Source of the DNA: Candidatus Zixiibacteriota bacterium
GTDB lineage: Bacteria > Zixibacteria > MSB-5A5 > GN15 > FEB-12
DNA: 38,201 bases
Assembly: GCA_021163775.1 (NCBI GenBank)
Contig: JAGGTI010000097.1
Location: 1-38,201 of the forward strand
Reading direction: 5' to 3'
In this document: positions 21,725 through 29,701 of the stretch, in pieces
Position numbering within the stretch: the stretch's first letter is position 1
Layout of the letters: every line of letters starts with the position of its first letter
Program-made: the position numbers and the translations under genes
The notes under the pieces: model-generated
The model's input: the letters and a program-made list of their open reading frames with translations, nothing else
Databases searched by the model: none
Told to the model about the DNA's origin: nothing

Positions 21725-22991
21725 TCAGGATCAGCAGGTCGGTCGATCTCTTTTCGGTCGAGGTACTGCTGAATAGCAATTTGCCCAACAGGGGAATTTG
21801 TCCCAGCAACGGTACGCGTTGCACTCTTTCGATTTCGTCTTCTTTCAGCAGACCGCCCAGGGCTACAGTCTCGCCGTCCTCGACCGTGACACGGGTTCGG
21901 ATGGAGCGCGAGGCAGTGATCGGTTTCTGGCTGTCAGCCGGGCCGGTGTAGCCCAGGATATCTTCCACGATCGGCTCTACGTCCATGGTGATCCGACCCT
22001 CTTCGTTGATCCGGGGCAGGACCCTTAGCGAGATACCCACTTCTTCGTCCTCGAAAGTCACGATATCGCTGGTTGCGGAACCTTCGGTAAAGCGGTTGAT
22101 CGTCTGAATCGGGATGATAGTTGCGAACTTGAATTCGGCTTCGTGGTTTTCCAACGTCGTGATACGAGGGTCAGATACCAGGCGGCTGTTGCCGTCCTGC
22201 TCCAGAGCATTTAGAATCCAGTTGACTTCACCGACCGACAGTTTGCCCCACTGCCAATTACCGTTGGACGGGTCATAGACACCGGAGGCATTGTCATCGC
22301 CGTCGTCGGTTGTGGCTGTCGTCGTCCCGGTAGAAGCCTGGGCACCGGTCAAGCTGGCGGACAGCGATGTAGGCCAGGTGATACCAAGATTGGATTTAGA
22401 GTCGATCGAAGTCTCGATGATCTTGGCCTCAATCATTATGGATCGCTCACGGACATCAATCTTGGCTATCAGAGCTTCGATTTTGTCCAACAGGTTGGGA
22501 TAGTCGGTGACTACGATCTGGTTTGGTTGATACTGCTGACCACTGCCACCATCTCCGGACTCACTGGTTCGGTCGAGGATGGCCACCTTCCCTTTGGTTG
22601 ACATGGCGGAGGTCACCGCTTTTTGGGCAGTAACGGGGGAGAGGTATTTCAATTTGATAACTCGTGATTCGAGTTCACCGGCCGCGTCGGCATTGGCTGA
22701 TTTGACGACGATCACATCATCGATCAGAAAGTAGTTGTAACCGTTGGCGATCAGGATAGCATCCAAGGCGGTGCGGACATCTACGCCCTCAAGATTTACA
22801 CTGATGTTGCCATTCACTTCGCCGGAAACGACAAGATTGAGTTCGTTCTGAGCGGCGATCATGTTAAGGACGGTCACCAGAGGCATATCTTCCAGAGTCA
22901 ATGACAGTTTGCGTTCTGTTGTAAGCGAATCAGCTTGTATGGTACAACATATGGTCAGTAGGATAACATATATTAGGATAGTCTTTTTCAT
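21702..22991 (-). CDS. Secretin of a type IV pilus / type II secretion-like system (PilQ/GspD)
   Basis: 429 residues with a signal peptide (KKTILIYVILLTICCTIQA). An N0/STN domain (about 28-97, SLTLEDMPLVTVLNMIAAQ...) is followed by one N1/NolW-type domain (about 108-186, VIKLKYLSPVTAQKAV...QIVVTDYPNLLDKIEALI) and the secretin barrel (about 190-429). The barrel ends in the hallmark VPLLGQIPLLGKLLFSS...DLLILITPHI. It forms the outer-membrane channel through which a pilus or substrate passes. It is short: AMIN domains and extra N domains of PilQ or GspD are missing. Last gene of the eight-gene minus-strand operon; it starts 4 bp after the PilP-like gene and overlaps the convergent MauE gene by 23 bp. 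Confidence 0.94.
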   Translation of the reverse strand: MKKTILIYVILLTICCTIQADSLTTERKLSLTLEDMPLVTVLNMIAAQNELNLVVSGEVNGNISVNLEGVDVRTALDAILIANGYNYFLIDDVIVVKSANADAAGELESRVIKLKYLSPVTAQKAVTSAMSTKGKVAILDRTSESGDGGSGQQYQPNQIVVTDYPNLLDKIEALIAKIDVRERSIMIEAKIIETSIDSKSNLGITWPTSLSASLTGAQASTGTTTATTDDGDDNASGVYDPSNGNWQWGKLSVGEVNWILNALEQDGNSRLVSDPRITTLENHEAEFKFATIIPIQTINRFTEGSATSDIVTFEDEEVGISLRVLPRINEEGRITMDVEPIVEDILGYTGPADSQKPITASRSIRTRVTVEDGETVALGGLLKEDEIERVQRVPLLGQIPLLGKLLFSSTSTEKRSTDLLILITPHILD

Positions 22992-22995
22992 GGCA

Positions 22996-23445
22996 TTAGC
23001 CCTTGCTCAGCTTCAAAGTAATTTGGCGTTCCCGATAATCGAGGACAACCGACTTTTTGTTTATAGATACTACTGTAGCTCCGTCCACACTGTCGCCAAC
23101 TCGGACAATCTGTTTATTGATAAACGCTACCGGACTTTGATGACTGAAGATTATACCGCCTAAGATCCAGGCCATTTGAGAACGGTCATTGGAGTTTGTC
23201 ACTTGGCGTCTGGAGGAAGTTCGGAACGGATCTTCGCCCCAGGGTTCGGCCTGCTTGTCTTCGATATTGATGAAGCGCGCATCCGGCAGTTCTGAGTTGG
23301 CGATCGGTGCGACAGTCTGCAAACTGGCAACTGGTTGAGTTTCGATCTGAGCCGTTGAATTTTTGTTCGAGTAGTTAAAAACGGCCCAAAGGATTGCCAG
23401 CGGAAGGGTGGCAAAGATTATTTTCTTGCGTAGACCTTCGCTCAT
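22996..23445 (-). CDS. PilP/GspC-like inner-membrane-anchored protein
   Basis: 149 residues: one N-terminal membrane helix (about 8-24), a Pro/Gln/Ala-rich linker, then a small beta domain containing WILGGIIFSHQSPVAFINKQ and VRVGDSVDGATVVSINKKSVVLDYRERQI. This homology-region pattern (an item that must be stored, GD, 'I....V.L') is shared by PilP, GspC and GspB-like proteins that link the inner-membrane assembly platform to the secretin. Its place directly before the secretin supports that role. The start overlaps the PilO stop by 4 bp. Assignment to PilP rather than GspC is open. Confidence 0.75.
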   Translation of the reverse strand: MSEGLRKKIIFATLPLAILWAVFNYSNKNSTAQIETQPVASLQTVAPIANSELPDARFINIEDKQAEPWGEDPFRTSSRRQVTNSNDRSQMAWILGGIIFSHQSPVAFINKQIVRVGDSVDGATVVSINKKSVVLDYRERQITLKLSKG

Positions 23446-24005
23446 GACTGTTCCTCTATTGATCCGAGCAGGGCGCGGAAGGCTACCGTCATATCGACCG
23501 TTGGCCGGCTTTCCTGGGTGCCGCGTATCATGCAGTTGTTGATCGAGCGGAAATATGGCTGTGTCTCAAGGTGCTCTACGAATTTACCAAAAGCGATATA
23601 TTGCCCTTTGAGATCAAGCTGGACGTTCAGAAACTGTGGCTCATTATCTTCTATTGCCTGCCGATTCAATTTCAGCAATTCTGACACTGGCGGGCTGAGT
23701 TCAACTAATTCAAGACCATATTCCTGAGCGTCCTGGGATAATTGTCGGAACAGATCAAGAATATCGCTCTTGGCGAACAATGATGAGTTCAATTCGCTTC
23801 GCAAAAATTCAAGGTTCTTATTTGCTTCGAGAAATTTGGGGAGTTCGAGACCGGTTCGATTGTAGTCTTCCAGCCGTCTTTCGGTATCGACTGTCGTCTG
23901 ACGAACAGATTCCAACTTGGCTGACATCGGGGTAAATACGGCAAAGTACCAAACGACAATTAGAGCAACGCTGGCGATACTGAAGTATGTCACCCGCTGT
24001 CTCAT
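23442..24005 (-). CDS. PilO-like assembly-platform protein
   Basis: 187 residues with one N-terminal membrane helix (about 8-27), a coiled-coil segment (about 30-75, KLESVRQTTVDTERRLEDYN...), and a ferredoxin-like periplasmic domain. The domain includes ILDLFRQLSQDAQEYGLELVELSP and VQLDLKGQYIAFGKFVEHLETQPYF, both typical of PilO. It would dimerise with the PilN part of the neighbouring fusion protein to form the periplasmic alignment complex. 4-bp overlaps on both sides mean tight coupling. Confidence 0.88.
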   Translation of the reverse strand: MRQRVTYFSIASVALIVVWYFAVFTPMSAKLESVRQTTVDTERRLEDYNRTGLELPKFLEANKNLEFLRSELNSSLFAKSDILDLFRQLSQDAQEYGLELVELSPPVSELLKLNRQAIEDNEPQFLNVQLDLKGQYIAFGKFVEHLETQPYFRSINNCMIRGTQESRPTVDMTVAFRALLGSIEEQS

Positions 24006-25621
24006 ATTATGGCCTTCATGCCCAGGGTGAAATCCAATACAGTACCTTCCGGCTTGCGTCGCTTGACGTGTCGTTCTACGATAACATCCTCATAGAAAGG
24101 AGAGGCCAGCAGGTTTTCTACCATTTCGGCCAGAACCAATTCAGGCGGTGTCAAATCGGTGGTGATTAGTCCCGAGAGTAGATAATTGCGGTCGGGTGTA
24201 TTAGCTGTAAATTCGAGGTTATACAGGTGTACCGATTTTGGTACCTGGTGCGACAGTTCTTTTAGGTTCAAACCGAGGTAGGATGGTTCCTCTTGAGTCT
24301 TGGCGATGAATGCTTGGTTGGCGATGAGTTTACGTTTGAGCCGATTATAAGTGGCAAACATTTCACTGGCCTGAAATTTTTCAGTCTGATACTCCAATTG
24401 GGCCAATCGTTCTTTGGCATTACCAAGTGAGGATGCCGAAACCAGCCATTGGGCGATTAGTATTACTCCAAGTACAATAAGAGTCGCTGTACCCGCCAAG
24501 TTGATTTTTTTCAATTTCAATTTCTGCCTGGCTTGGGTTGGTAGCAGATTTGCGATTTTCTCTCGGTTTACAGCTACCGCTACGGCTGGCAGGTTGACAC
24601 AGATGTCATCGTGTGACAATTGCTGGCCAAAATTCAATTTGAGATCACTACCAGGGAAGCGGCTGAATTTGAGTCCATGTTGATTAGATATCAATTCGAT
24701 CAATTCTTCGGTGTAAGCAAGATCACCATAGATAAAGATTTCCGGGTCGCGGTTGTCCGAATACTGACCGCCATAGAAATCAAGAGAGTTTTGGATCTCC
24801 GTAGACAGTGACTCAGCAAAATACTCGAAAACAGTAGGGTCAGAGCGGTTGGCCAAAAATGATGAACCCAGTGAACTAACATGATAGAATTCAAGATTGT
24901 GGCCTCGGAAGTAAGCAATCTCGGTGGACCGATTGTGGACGTTTATTAGCGTGTAGTCAGCGTTATTTCGGTAGCCAGGCAATGATTTCAATAGTTGGCC
25001 GATAACATCCTGGGTATGATAAATTTGGTTTACTTCCAAGCCGAGTTCTTCAAATGGCGACAGGAGTTCCTGAACAGCAATTTTGGTGGCGGCTAACACC
25101 GAAGCTCGTAAATGATGTCCATCCCCTCGTGAAATTGCTTCAACTACACGAGTATCAATCCAACAGTCTTCAGCCGGGAAAGGTATCTGACGTCGTCCTT
25201 CGAAAGTCAGGGCGGCGTCCAGTTCACCCCCCTTGAGTTTCGGCACCATGACACTCCGCAGAGCAGTTTGAGGACCAGTGAGAGCCAGTGAGATAGTCGG
25301 CCAACGACCTCCGTATTTACGCACGTACTCCCCGATGGTTGTTAACAGTAAATGTTGTCTGCTCTCAGAAGATCTGTGTGCTGAATCAAAATAGAATTTG
25401 GTTGTGTCAATGAGCTTGACATATGAACCCATATGCGAAGCCACTGCCATCTGGATGGAATCATCGTCGATAGTGAAGGCCAGGCGCCGTTCAAATGAGA
25501 ACTCACGAGTTGGTTGTACCAGTTGCTTCTTTGATGCGATACTGATTGGAGCCGCATCGGTTTGGTTGACTTCTGGTTCCTCGTTGTCAGTTGGTCGCTT
25601 TCTGATTTCTTGTAGATTCAT
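24002..25621 (-). CDS. PilM-PilN fusion (GspL-like) assembly-platform protein
   Basis: 539 residues joining two proteins that are usually separate in type IV pili. Residues about 45-350 are PilM-like, with an actin-like fold pattern (FTIDDDSIQMAV, TLINVHNRSTEIAYFRG, FIYGDLAYTEELIELI); the nucleotide-binding glycine motifs look degenerate. Residues 355-361 (KIANLLP) resemble the short NLLP-type motif by which PilN normally binds PilM. A membrane helix (about 375-394) and a PilN-like periplasmic coiled-coil plus ferredoxin-like domain (400-539) follow. The overall plan equals that of T2SS GspL. The pairing partner PilO is encoded next with a 4-bp overlap. The first 40 residues are unstructured and charged. 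Confidence 0.85.
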   Translation of the reverse strand: MNLQEIRKRPTDNEEPEVNQTDAAPISIASKKQLVQPTREFSFERRLAFTIDDDSIQMAVASHMGSYVKLIDTTKFYFDSAHRSSESRQHLLLTTIGEYVRKYGGRWPTISLALTGPQTALRSVMVPKLKGGELDAALTFEGRRQIPFPAEDCWIDTRVVEAISRGDGHHLRASVLAATKIAVQELLSPFEELGLEVNQIYHTQDVIGQLLKSLPGYRNNADYTLINVHNRSTEIAYFRGHNLEFYHVSSLGSSFLANRSDPTVFEYFAESLSTEIQNSLDFYGGQYSDNRDPEIFIYGDLAYTEELIELISNQHGLKFSRFPGSDLKLNFGQQLSHDDICVNLPAVAVAVNREKIANLLPTQARQKLKLKKINLAGTATLIVLGVILIAQWLVSASSLGNAKERLAQLEYQTEKFQASEMFATYNRLKRKLIANQAFIAKTQEEPSYLGLNLKELSHQVPKSVHLYNLEFTANTPDRNYLLSGLITTDLTPPELVLAEMVENLLASPFYEDVIVERHVKRRKPEGTVLDFTLGMKAII

Positions 25622-25636
25622 AGTCGAATGTCTTTT

Positions 25637-26107
25637 TCAGAAAGTGATACTAATTGTGTCGCTACCGCCTCCGGTGGAAAGAATTTGTCGTCCGGATGGC
25701 TGGTAAGTGTAAGTGGTTTCCCAGGCATCATTGAGGTACGAGTCGCCATTGTCATCTATGTACGGACCATTCCATCCCAGGCGGGTAAGCGGGTTATAGG
25801 TCGTCACCGAATCCGGTTTGCTTACCAAATCTTGTAGACGCTCCGGTGGGAAGCCGACGTCACCTTCAAAGCCACGATTGATGTATGCCCCGCCCGCCGT
25901 GACGGATGGATTGCCTACGATCGCCTGTTTCAAGGCAGTCAATTCCTGCTTTGTTGCGTTTATTTTCGATGAATCTGACATGTCGGAAAACTTTGGAATC
26001 GCCACTGCCGCCAGGATACCGAGGACGACAATTATTATGACAAGCTCGATCAAGGTGAAACCACCCTGATCGAGCTTGATCACGTAACTATTCCCGTAAG
26101 GTTCCAT
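25637..26107 (-). CDS. Type IV pilin / pseudopilin, GspG-like
   Basis: 156 residues. The prepilin cleavage site is GG^FTLIELV with mature Phe1 and Glu5, followed by the conserved membrane helix VIIIVVLGILAAVAIPK. The C-terminal region NPLTRLGWNGPYIDDNGDSY...DAWETTYTY resembles the calcium-binding end of GspG major pseudopilins. The ATG at 26107 gives a 16-residue leader; a GTG at 26083 would give a more typical 8-residue leader and is a real alternative. It lies 10 bp after the other pilin gene, and the segment around the cleavage site is identical over 26 residues in both, indicating tandem duplication. Confidence 0.9.
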   Translation of the reverse strand: MEPYGNSYVIKLDQGGFTLIELVIIIVVLGILAAVAIPKFSDMSDSSKINATKQELTALKQAIVGNPSVTAGGAYINRGFEGDVGFPPERLQDLVSKPDSVTTYNPLTRLGWNGPYIDDNGDSYLNDAWETTYTYQPSGRQILSTGGGSDTISITF

Positions 26108-26117
26108 AGGGTGCTGT

Positions 26118-26552
26118 CTACCAGGCGTTCTCCCCAGCAGTGTTGGTATTCAACCAAACTTCACCGGTCGCTGGCAGATAAGCATAGCCGCCGCGTCCGC
26201 CTGCAACTAGAACGCCCTTAGTTACGCCGGTGCAGATCGAGTCCGGTGCGTTGGCATCCGCCTGATAAGGATTCTTAGGCATGGCTGAGGCCATCACGGT
26301 ACCATAAGTTTCAAGTTCGCTCAAGTTCGGCCAGGTAGCCGTTCCGGTGGTGACAGCCTGGTTGGCGTAGAAAATTGTTATGCCTGATCGAATCGAACCA
26401 AGAGCCGCACGTCCGGCGGCTTCCTTGGCTTCACCTGTGATATCTTGATATTTGGGGATGGCCACGGCGGCCAGAATACCCAGCACGACGATAATGATGA
26501 CCAGTTCAATTAGCGTAAAGCCCCCCTGATTGTTGGCTTGATTGAAGCGCAT
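26118..26552 (-). CDS. Type IV pilin / pseudopilin
   Basis: 144 residues. Leader of 11 residues ending GG, then FTLIELVIIIVVLGILAAVA with Glu5 of the mature protein. The globular part contains TWPNLSELETYGTVMASAMP and NPYQADANAPDSICTGVTKG and ends near GEVWLNTNTAGENAW, a pattern seen in MSHA- or GspG-like minor and major pilins. AGGAGA lies about 5 bases before the ATG, the strongest ribosome site in this operon, and the 84-bp gap upstream is the widest in it. Higher expression than neighbours is likely, as expected for a structural subunit. Confidence 0.9.
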   Translation of the reverse strand: MRFNQANNQGGFTLIELVIIIVVLGILAAVAIPKYQDITGEAKEAAGRAALGSIRSGITIFYANQAVTTGTATWPNLSELETYGTVMASAMPKNPYQADANAPDSICTGVTKGVLVAGGRGGYAYLPATGEVWLNTNTAGENAW

Positions 26553-26636
26553 TTTGTCTCCTGGTTTGACGGTTATATTAGTTCTTTACATTTATATCCA
26601 TTATTATCGGACAACGGTTTGAATCCCTTTAGCTTA

Positions 26637-27851
26637 TCAGCCTTGGAAGACCTTGATAAGGTTCCACATTGGCAGGAATACCGCCAGGGCCAGTACCAGT
26701 ACAAACAGCCCCATGATCACCGTCAAAATTGGCTCTATGATAGCAGTTAGCTGTCGCGAGGTGTGAATTACCTGTTTGGTGTAGTGCTCGCCGACTTCCC
26801 TGAGCATCGCCTCCAGGTTACCCGATTCCAGACCGATTGCCAGCATGTGCAGAGCCTGTTTGGGGAAATAACGGAAACTATCGGAATCCACCTCGATTTC
26901 GCGACCTCGGCGAAATGAGTCGCCGAGAGCTTCTATTTCTTTAGCGATTACTGTGTTTTTTATTGTAAGGGACAGAATGTCCACCGCCCTTACAATTGTC
27001 AGGCCGGAGGCGATCAGAATGCGGAACATCATACTGAATCTGGCGATGTTGCCTTTAATAATCAGTTCGCCAAGTATTGGCAGACGGAGCAACTGGCGGT
27101 CAAACCAGAGGCGGCCAGCTTTCTGTTGCAGTATTGAGCGAATTATGAAAATTGCCGCGATTGTAGCTGTAAGCATCAGAGGCCAGTAGCTGGTTACGAA
27201 ATCACTGGTGGCAATGATGATACGAGTTGGAAGTGGCAGTTCGGCGTCAAAGGCTGAGTAGAAAGACATAAAACGGGGGACTACAAAATTCATCAACACG
27301 AAAAAGGCCAAGACAATCGCCACGATTACCATGATCGGGTATCTCAGGCCGGATTTGAGTTGTTGGGTAAGTTCAGCTTCGCGTTCCAGGACTACGCCGA
27401 GTTGCTCAAGGGTGGAATCCATGCTTCCCGATTCCTCGCCAGCGGCAACACAATTGACGTAGACCGATGAGAAAATATCAGGGAAGCGGCTCATCGCTTC
27501 CGATAGCGGCTTGCCTGAGTGCAGGTCCGTTTTAAGCTGATCAATAGCGTAGTTGAAACGGCCGTTTTTGTCACCGATCTTGATTATCGATAGTGTTTTC
27601 AGAAGCGGAATGCCTGCACGATTCAGGGTCGCCAGTGCGCTGGTGAACATAATCAGATTTTCGTAGTCAGCCCCGCGTAGAAAACCAAAGACCGATAGTT
27701 GACGACGTTCCTCGATTGCTGTGATTTTGATTGGTAGCAGTTTCTGCTCGCGAAGAAACTCTTCGACCGTTGTTTCATTTATTGCCAAAAGTTTTCCAGT
27801 TCGGCGGCTTCCATCAGTGGCAACAGCCTTATACTCATACTGGGTCGGCAT
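26637..27851 (-). CDS. Inner-membrane platform protein GspF/PilC
   Basis: 404 residues with two repeated T2SSF domains, each ending in membrane helices. Typical segments are the N-terminal YEYKAVATDGSRRTGKLLA, FTSALATLNRAGIPLLKTLSII, SEAMSRFPDIFSSVYVNCVAAGEESGSM (given only as location about 130-160), GLRYPIMVIVAIVLAFFVL, and the second copy FSMMFRILIASGLTIVRAVDI...ALHMLAIGLESGNLE with a final helix PILTVIMGLFVLVLALAVFLPMW. It receives force from the ATPase and adds subunits. It overlaps the ATPase gene by 17 bp. Confidence 0.95.
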   Translation of the reverse strand: MPTQYEYKAVATDGSRRTGKLLAINETTVEEFLREQKLLPIKITAIEERRQLSVFGFLRGADYENLIMFTSALATLNRAGIPLLKTLSIIKIGDKNGRFNYAIDQLKTDLHSGKPLSEAMSRFPDIFSSVYVNCVAAGEESGSMDSTLEQLGVVLEREAELTQQLKSGLRYPIMVIVAIVLAFFVLMNFVVPRFMSFYSAFDAELPLPTRIIIATSDFVTSYWPLMLTATIAAIFIIRSILQQKAGRLWFDRQLLRLPILGELIIKGNIARFSMMFRILIASGLTIVRAVDILSLTIKNTVIAKEIEALGDSFRRGREIEVDSDSFRYFPKQALHMLAIGLESGNLEAMLREVGEHYTKQVIHTSRQLTAIIEPILTVIMGLFVLVLALAVFLPMWNLIKVFQG

Positions 27852-29571
27852 TGATACTCTCCGGCGTCATAGAGGCCGCCTGCCAAACGTAGTCTTCGAT
27901 ATTGGTGGTTTCTTTGAGTAGTTCGTCTAAATTCACTATTCCGGCAACAACCTTCTCCAGGCCGGTTTCGAACAGTGGCATATAGCCGTTTCGGCGGCCG
28001 GCATCGCGAATTGCGCTCAGCGTTGCGCCCTCATTGATCAGCTCGGCTATTTCGGCGTTGATCGCCAGATATTCGAAGATGCCGGTTTGGCCGGCGAATC
28101 CGGTCATCTTGCAATGGGTGCATCCGACACCATGCTGGAAATCAATTACATCAGCCATATCTTTCAATCCGGCTCGGGCCAGGATAGTGTCTGACGGTCG
28201 ATAACTTTCACTGCAATTAGGACAATTGATGCGCACCAGTCGTTGCGCGAGGACTCCTCGTAGAGCAGACACCACCAGGTAGCTTTCAATCCCCATATCG
28301 ATCAGCCGGGTGACAGCGGAAGGGGCATCGTTGGTATGGATAGTCGAAAAAACAAGATGACCGGTGAGCGATGAACGCACTGCCATCTGAGCCGTTTCGG
28401 CATCACGAATCTCACCGATCATGATGATGTCAGGATTCTGACGCAACATCGCCCGTAGGGTGGATGGAAAAGTGAGGCCGGCCTTTTCATTGATTTGTAT
28501 CTGATTGATCAGTGGCAGTGAGTATTCCACCGGATCCTCGACTGTGATGATGTTCTTTTCAATTGAGTTGATATCTTGTAGAGTCGCGTAGAGTGTCGAT
28601 GTTTTTCCGCTTGAGGTTGGACCCGACAGCAGGACCAGCCCTTCAGGTTTTCTGATGATTGATTCCCAGGATTTCTGTACCCGTTCGCGAAATCCAAGAT
28701 TCCGGAAAGATCGGACCAGGTTGCGTTGATCCAGAATCCTGATGACTATTTTTTCGCCGTGAATTGTCGGCAGGGTAGAGACTCGTAAATCAACCGTGGC
28801 ACCATCGACCTTAGTCATGAAGCGTCCGTCTTGCGGAAGACGCTTTTCGGACACGTCCAGGTTGGCGGCAATTTTCACCCGGGATATTAGTTCCTTTTGC
28901 ATTTTCTTGGGTGGGGAGACCTCTTCGCGCATAACGCCGCTTATCCGGTAGCGTATTCTTAGCGATGTGTCATCCGGTTCAATATGAATGTCGCTGGCCT
29001 TATCTTTTACCGCTTTGGACAGGATCAGGTTCACCATACGGACAATTGGTGTTTCAATCTCAGAGTCTTCAATGATATTGATTTCAGTTTCGGGAGTTTC
29101 TGGGGTATCCTGTTCCTTGCCAATGATACCTTCAAGTGAATCGGCAACCGAGTAGTATTCATCGATGGCGGTCTTGATCTCACTGATTGTTGCCACTGCT
29201 CGCTTGATATCACAGCTGGTTCGGTATTTGATTTCATCAATGGCAATAATATTCAGAGGGTCGGCCATAGCCAAAGTCAGCGTATTGCCGATTGCAAAAA
29301 CAGGGATGAGGGTGTATCGGCGGGCCAGTTCGACCGGCACTCGACTGATTACATGCGGGTCGATAACCATCGAATCGAGTGACAGTCTCGGGATCGACAG
29401 GCGGTAAGATATCGCATCGAGCAACTGTTCTTCGCTGATGATGCCGGTATCGACCAGCAGATCGCCCAACCGCTTTCCGGTTGTCGGTTGTTGGCTCAGG
29501 GCAGTTTCGAGTTGTCCTGGTGTAATAAATCCTTGTTCAAGGAGGATGTCGCCAATCTTCTTACGTACCAT
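27835..29571 (-). CDS. Assembly ATPase GspE/PilB
   Basis: 578-residue hexameric ATPase that powers pilin polymerisation. An MshEN/GspE N-terminal domain (about 1-150) is followed by the catalytic core: Walker A GPTSSGKTS (317-325), Asp box IITVEDPVEY (341-350), Walker B-type LRQNPDIIMIGEIRD (376-390) and His box LVFSTIHTNDA. The tetracysteine zinc site is C450/C453 and C484/C487. The core is complete. Walker A differs from the usual GPTGSGKTTT (Ser at 320 and 325) but still satisfies GxxxxGKT. First gene of the operon. No PilT-like retraction ATPase is present in the window. Confidence 0.95.
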   Translation of the reverse strand: MVRKKIGDILLEQGFITPGQLETALSQQPTTGKRLGDLLVDTGIISEEQLLDAISYRLSIPRLSLDSMVIDPHVISRVPVELARRYTLIPVFAIGNTLTLAMADPLNIIAIDEIKYRTSCDIKRAVATISEIKTAIDEYYSVADSLEGIIGKEQDTPETPETEINIIEDSEIETPIVRMVNLILSKAVKDKASDIHIEPDDTSLRIRYRISGVMREEVSPPKKMQKELISRVKIAANLDVSEKRLPQDGRFMTKVDGATVDLRVSTLPTIHGEKIVIRILDQRNLVRSFRNLGFRERVQKSWESIIRKPEGLVLLSGPTSSGKTSTLYATLQDINSIEKNIITVEDPVEYSLPLINQIQINEKAGLTFPSTLRAMLRQNPDIIMIGEIRDAETAQMAVRSSLTGHLVFSTIHTNDAPSAVTRLIDMGIESYLVVSALRGVLAQRLVRINCPNCSESYRPSDTILARAGLKDMADVIDFQHGVGCTHCKMTGFAGQTGIFEYLAINAEIAELINEGATLSAIRDAGRRNGYMPLFETGLEKVVAGIVNLDELLKETTNIEDYVWQAASMTPESINADPV

Positions 29572-29701
29572 AGTAGGTTTTCTATTTGCAGGCTATTCCA
29601 TTCAGTCTGTATATTATCGGTCAGTTGGGGAAGAGCTTGAAGGCGGTTCTGGGTACCCAGCCATGTAGTTGAAACGCAACGCCTTCTGAATATCTCGAGG
29701 T

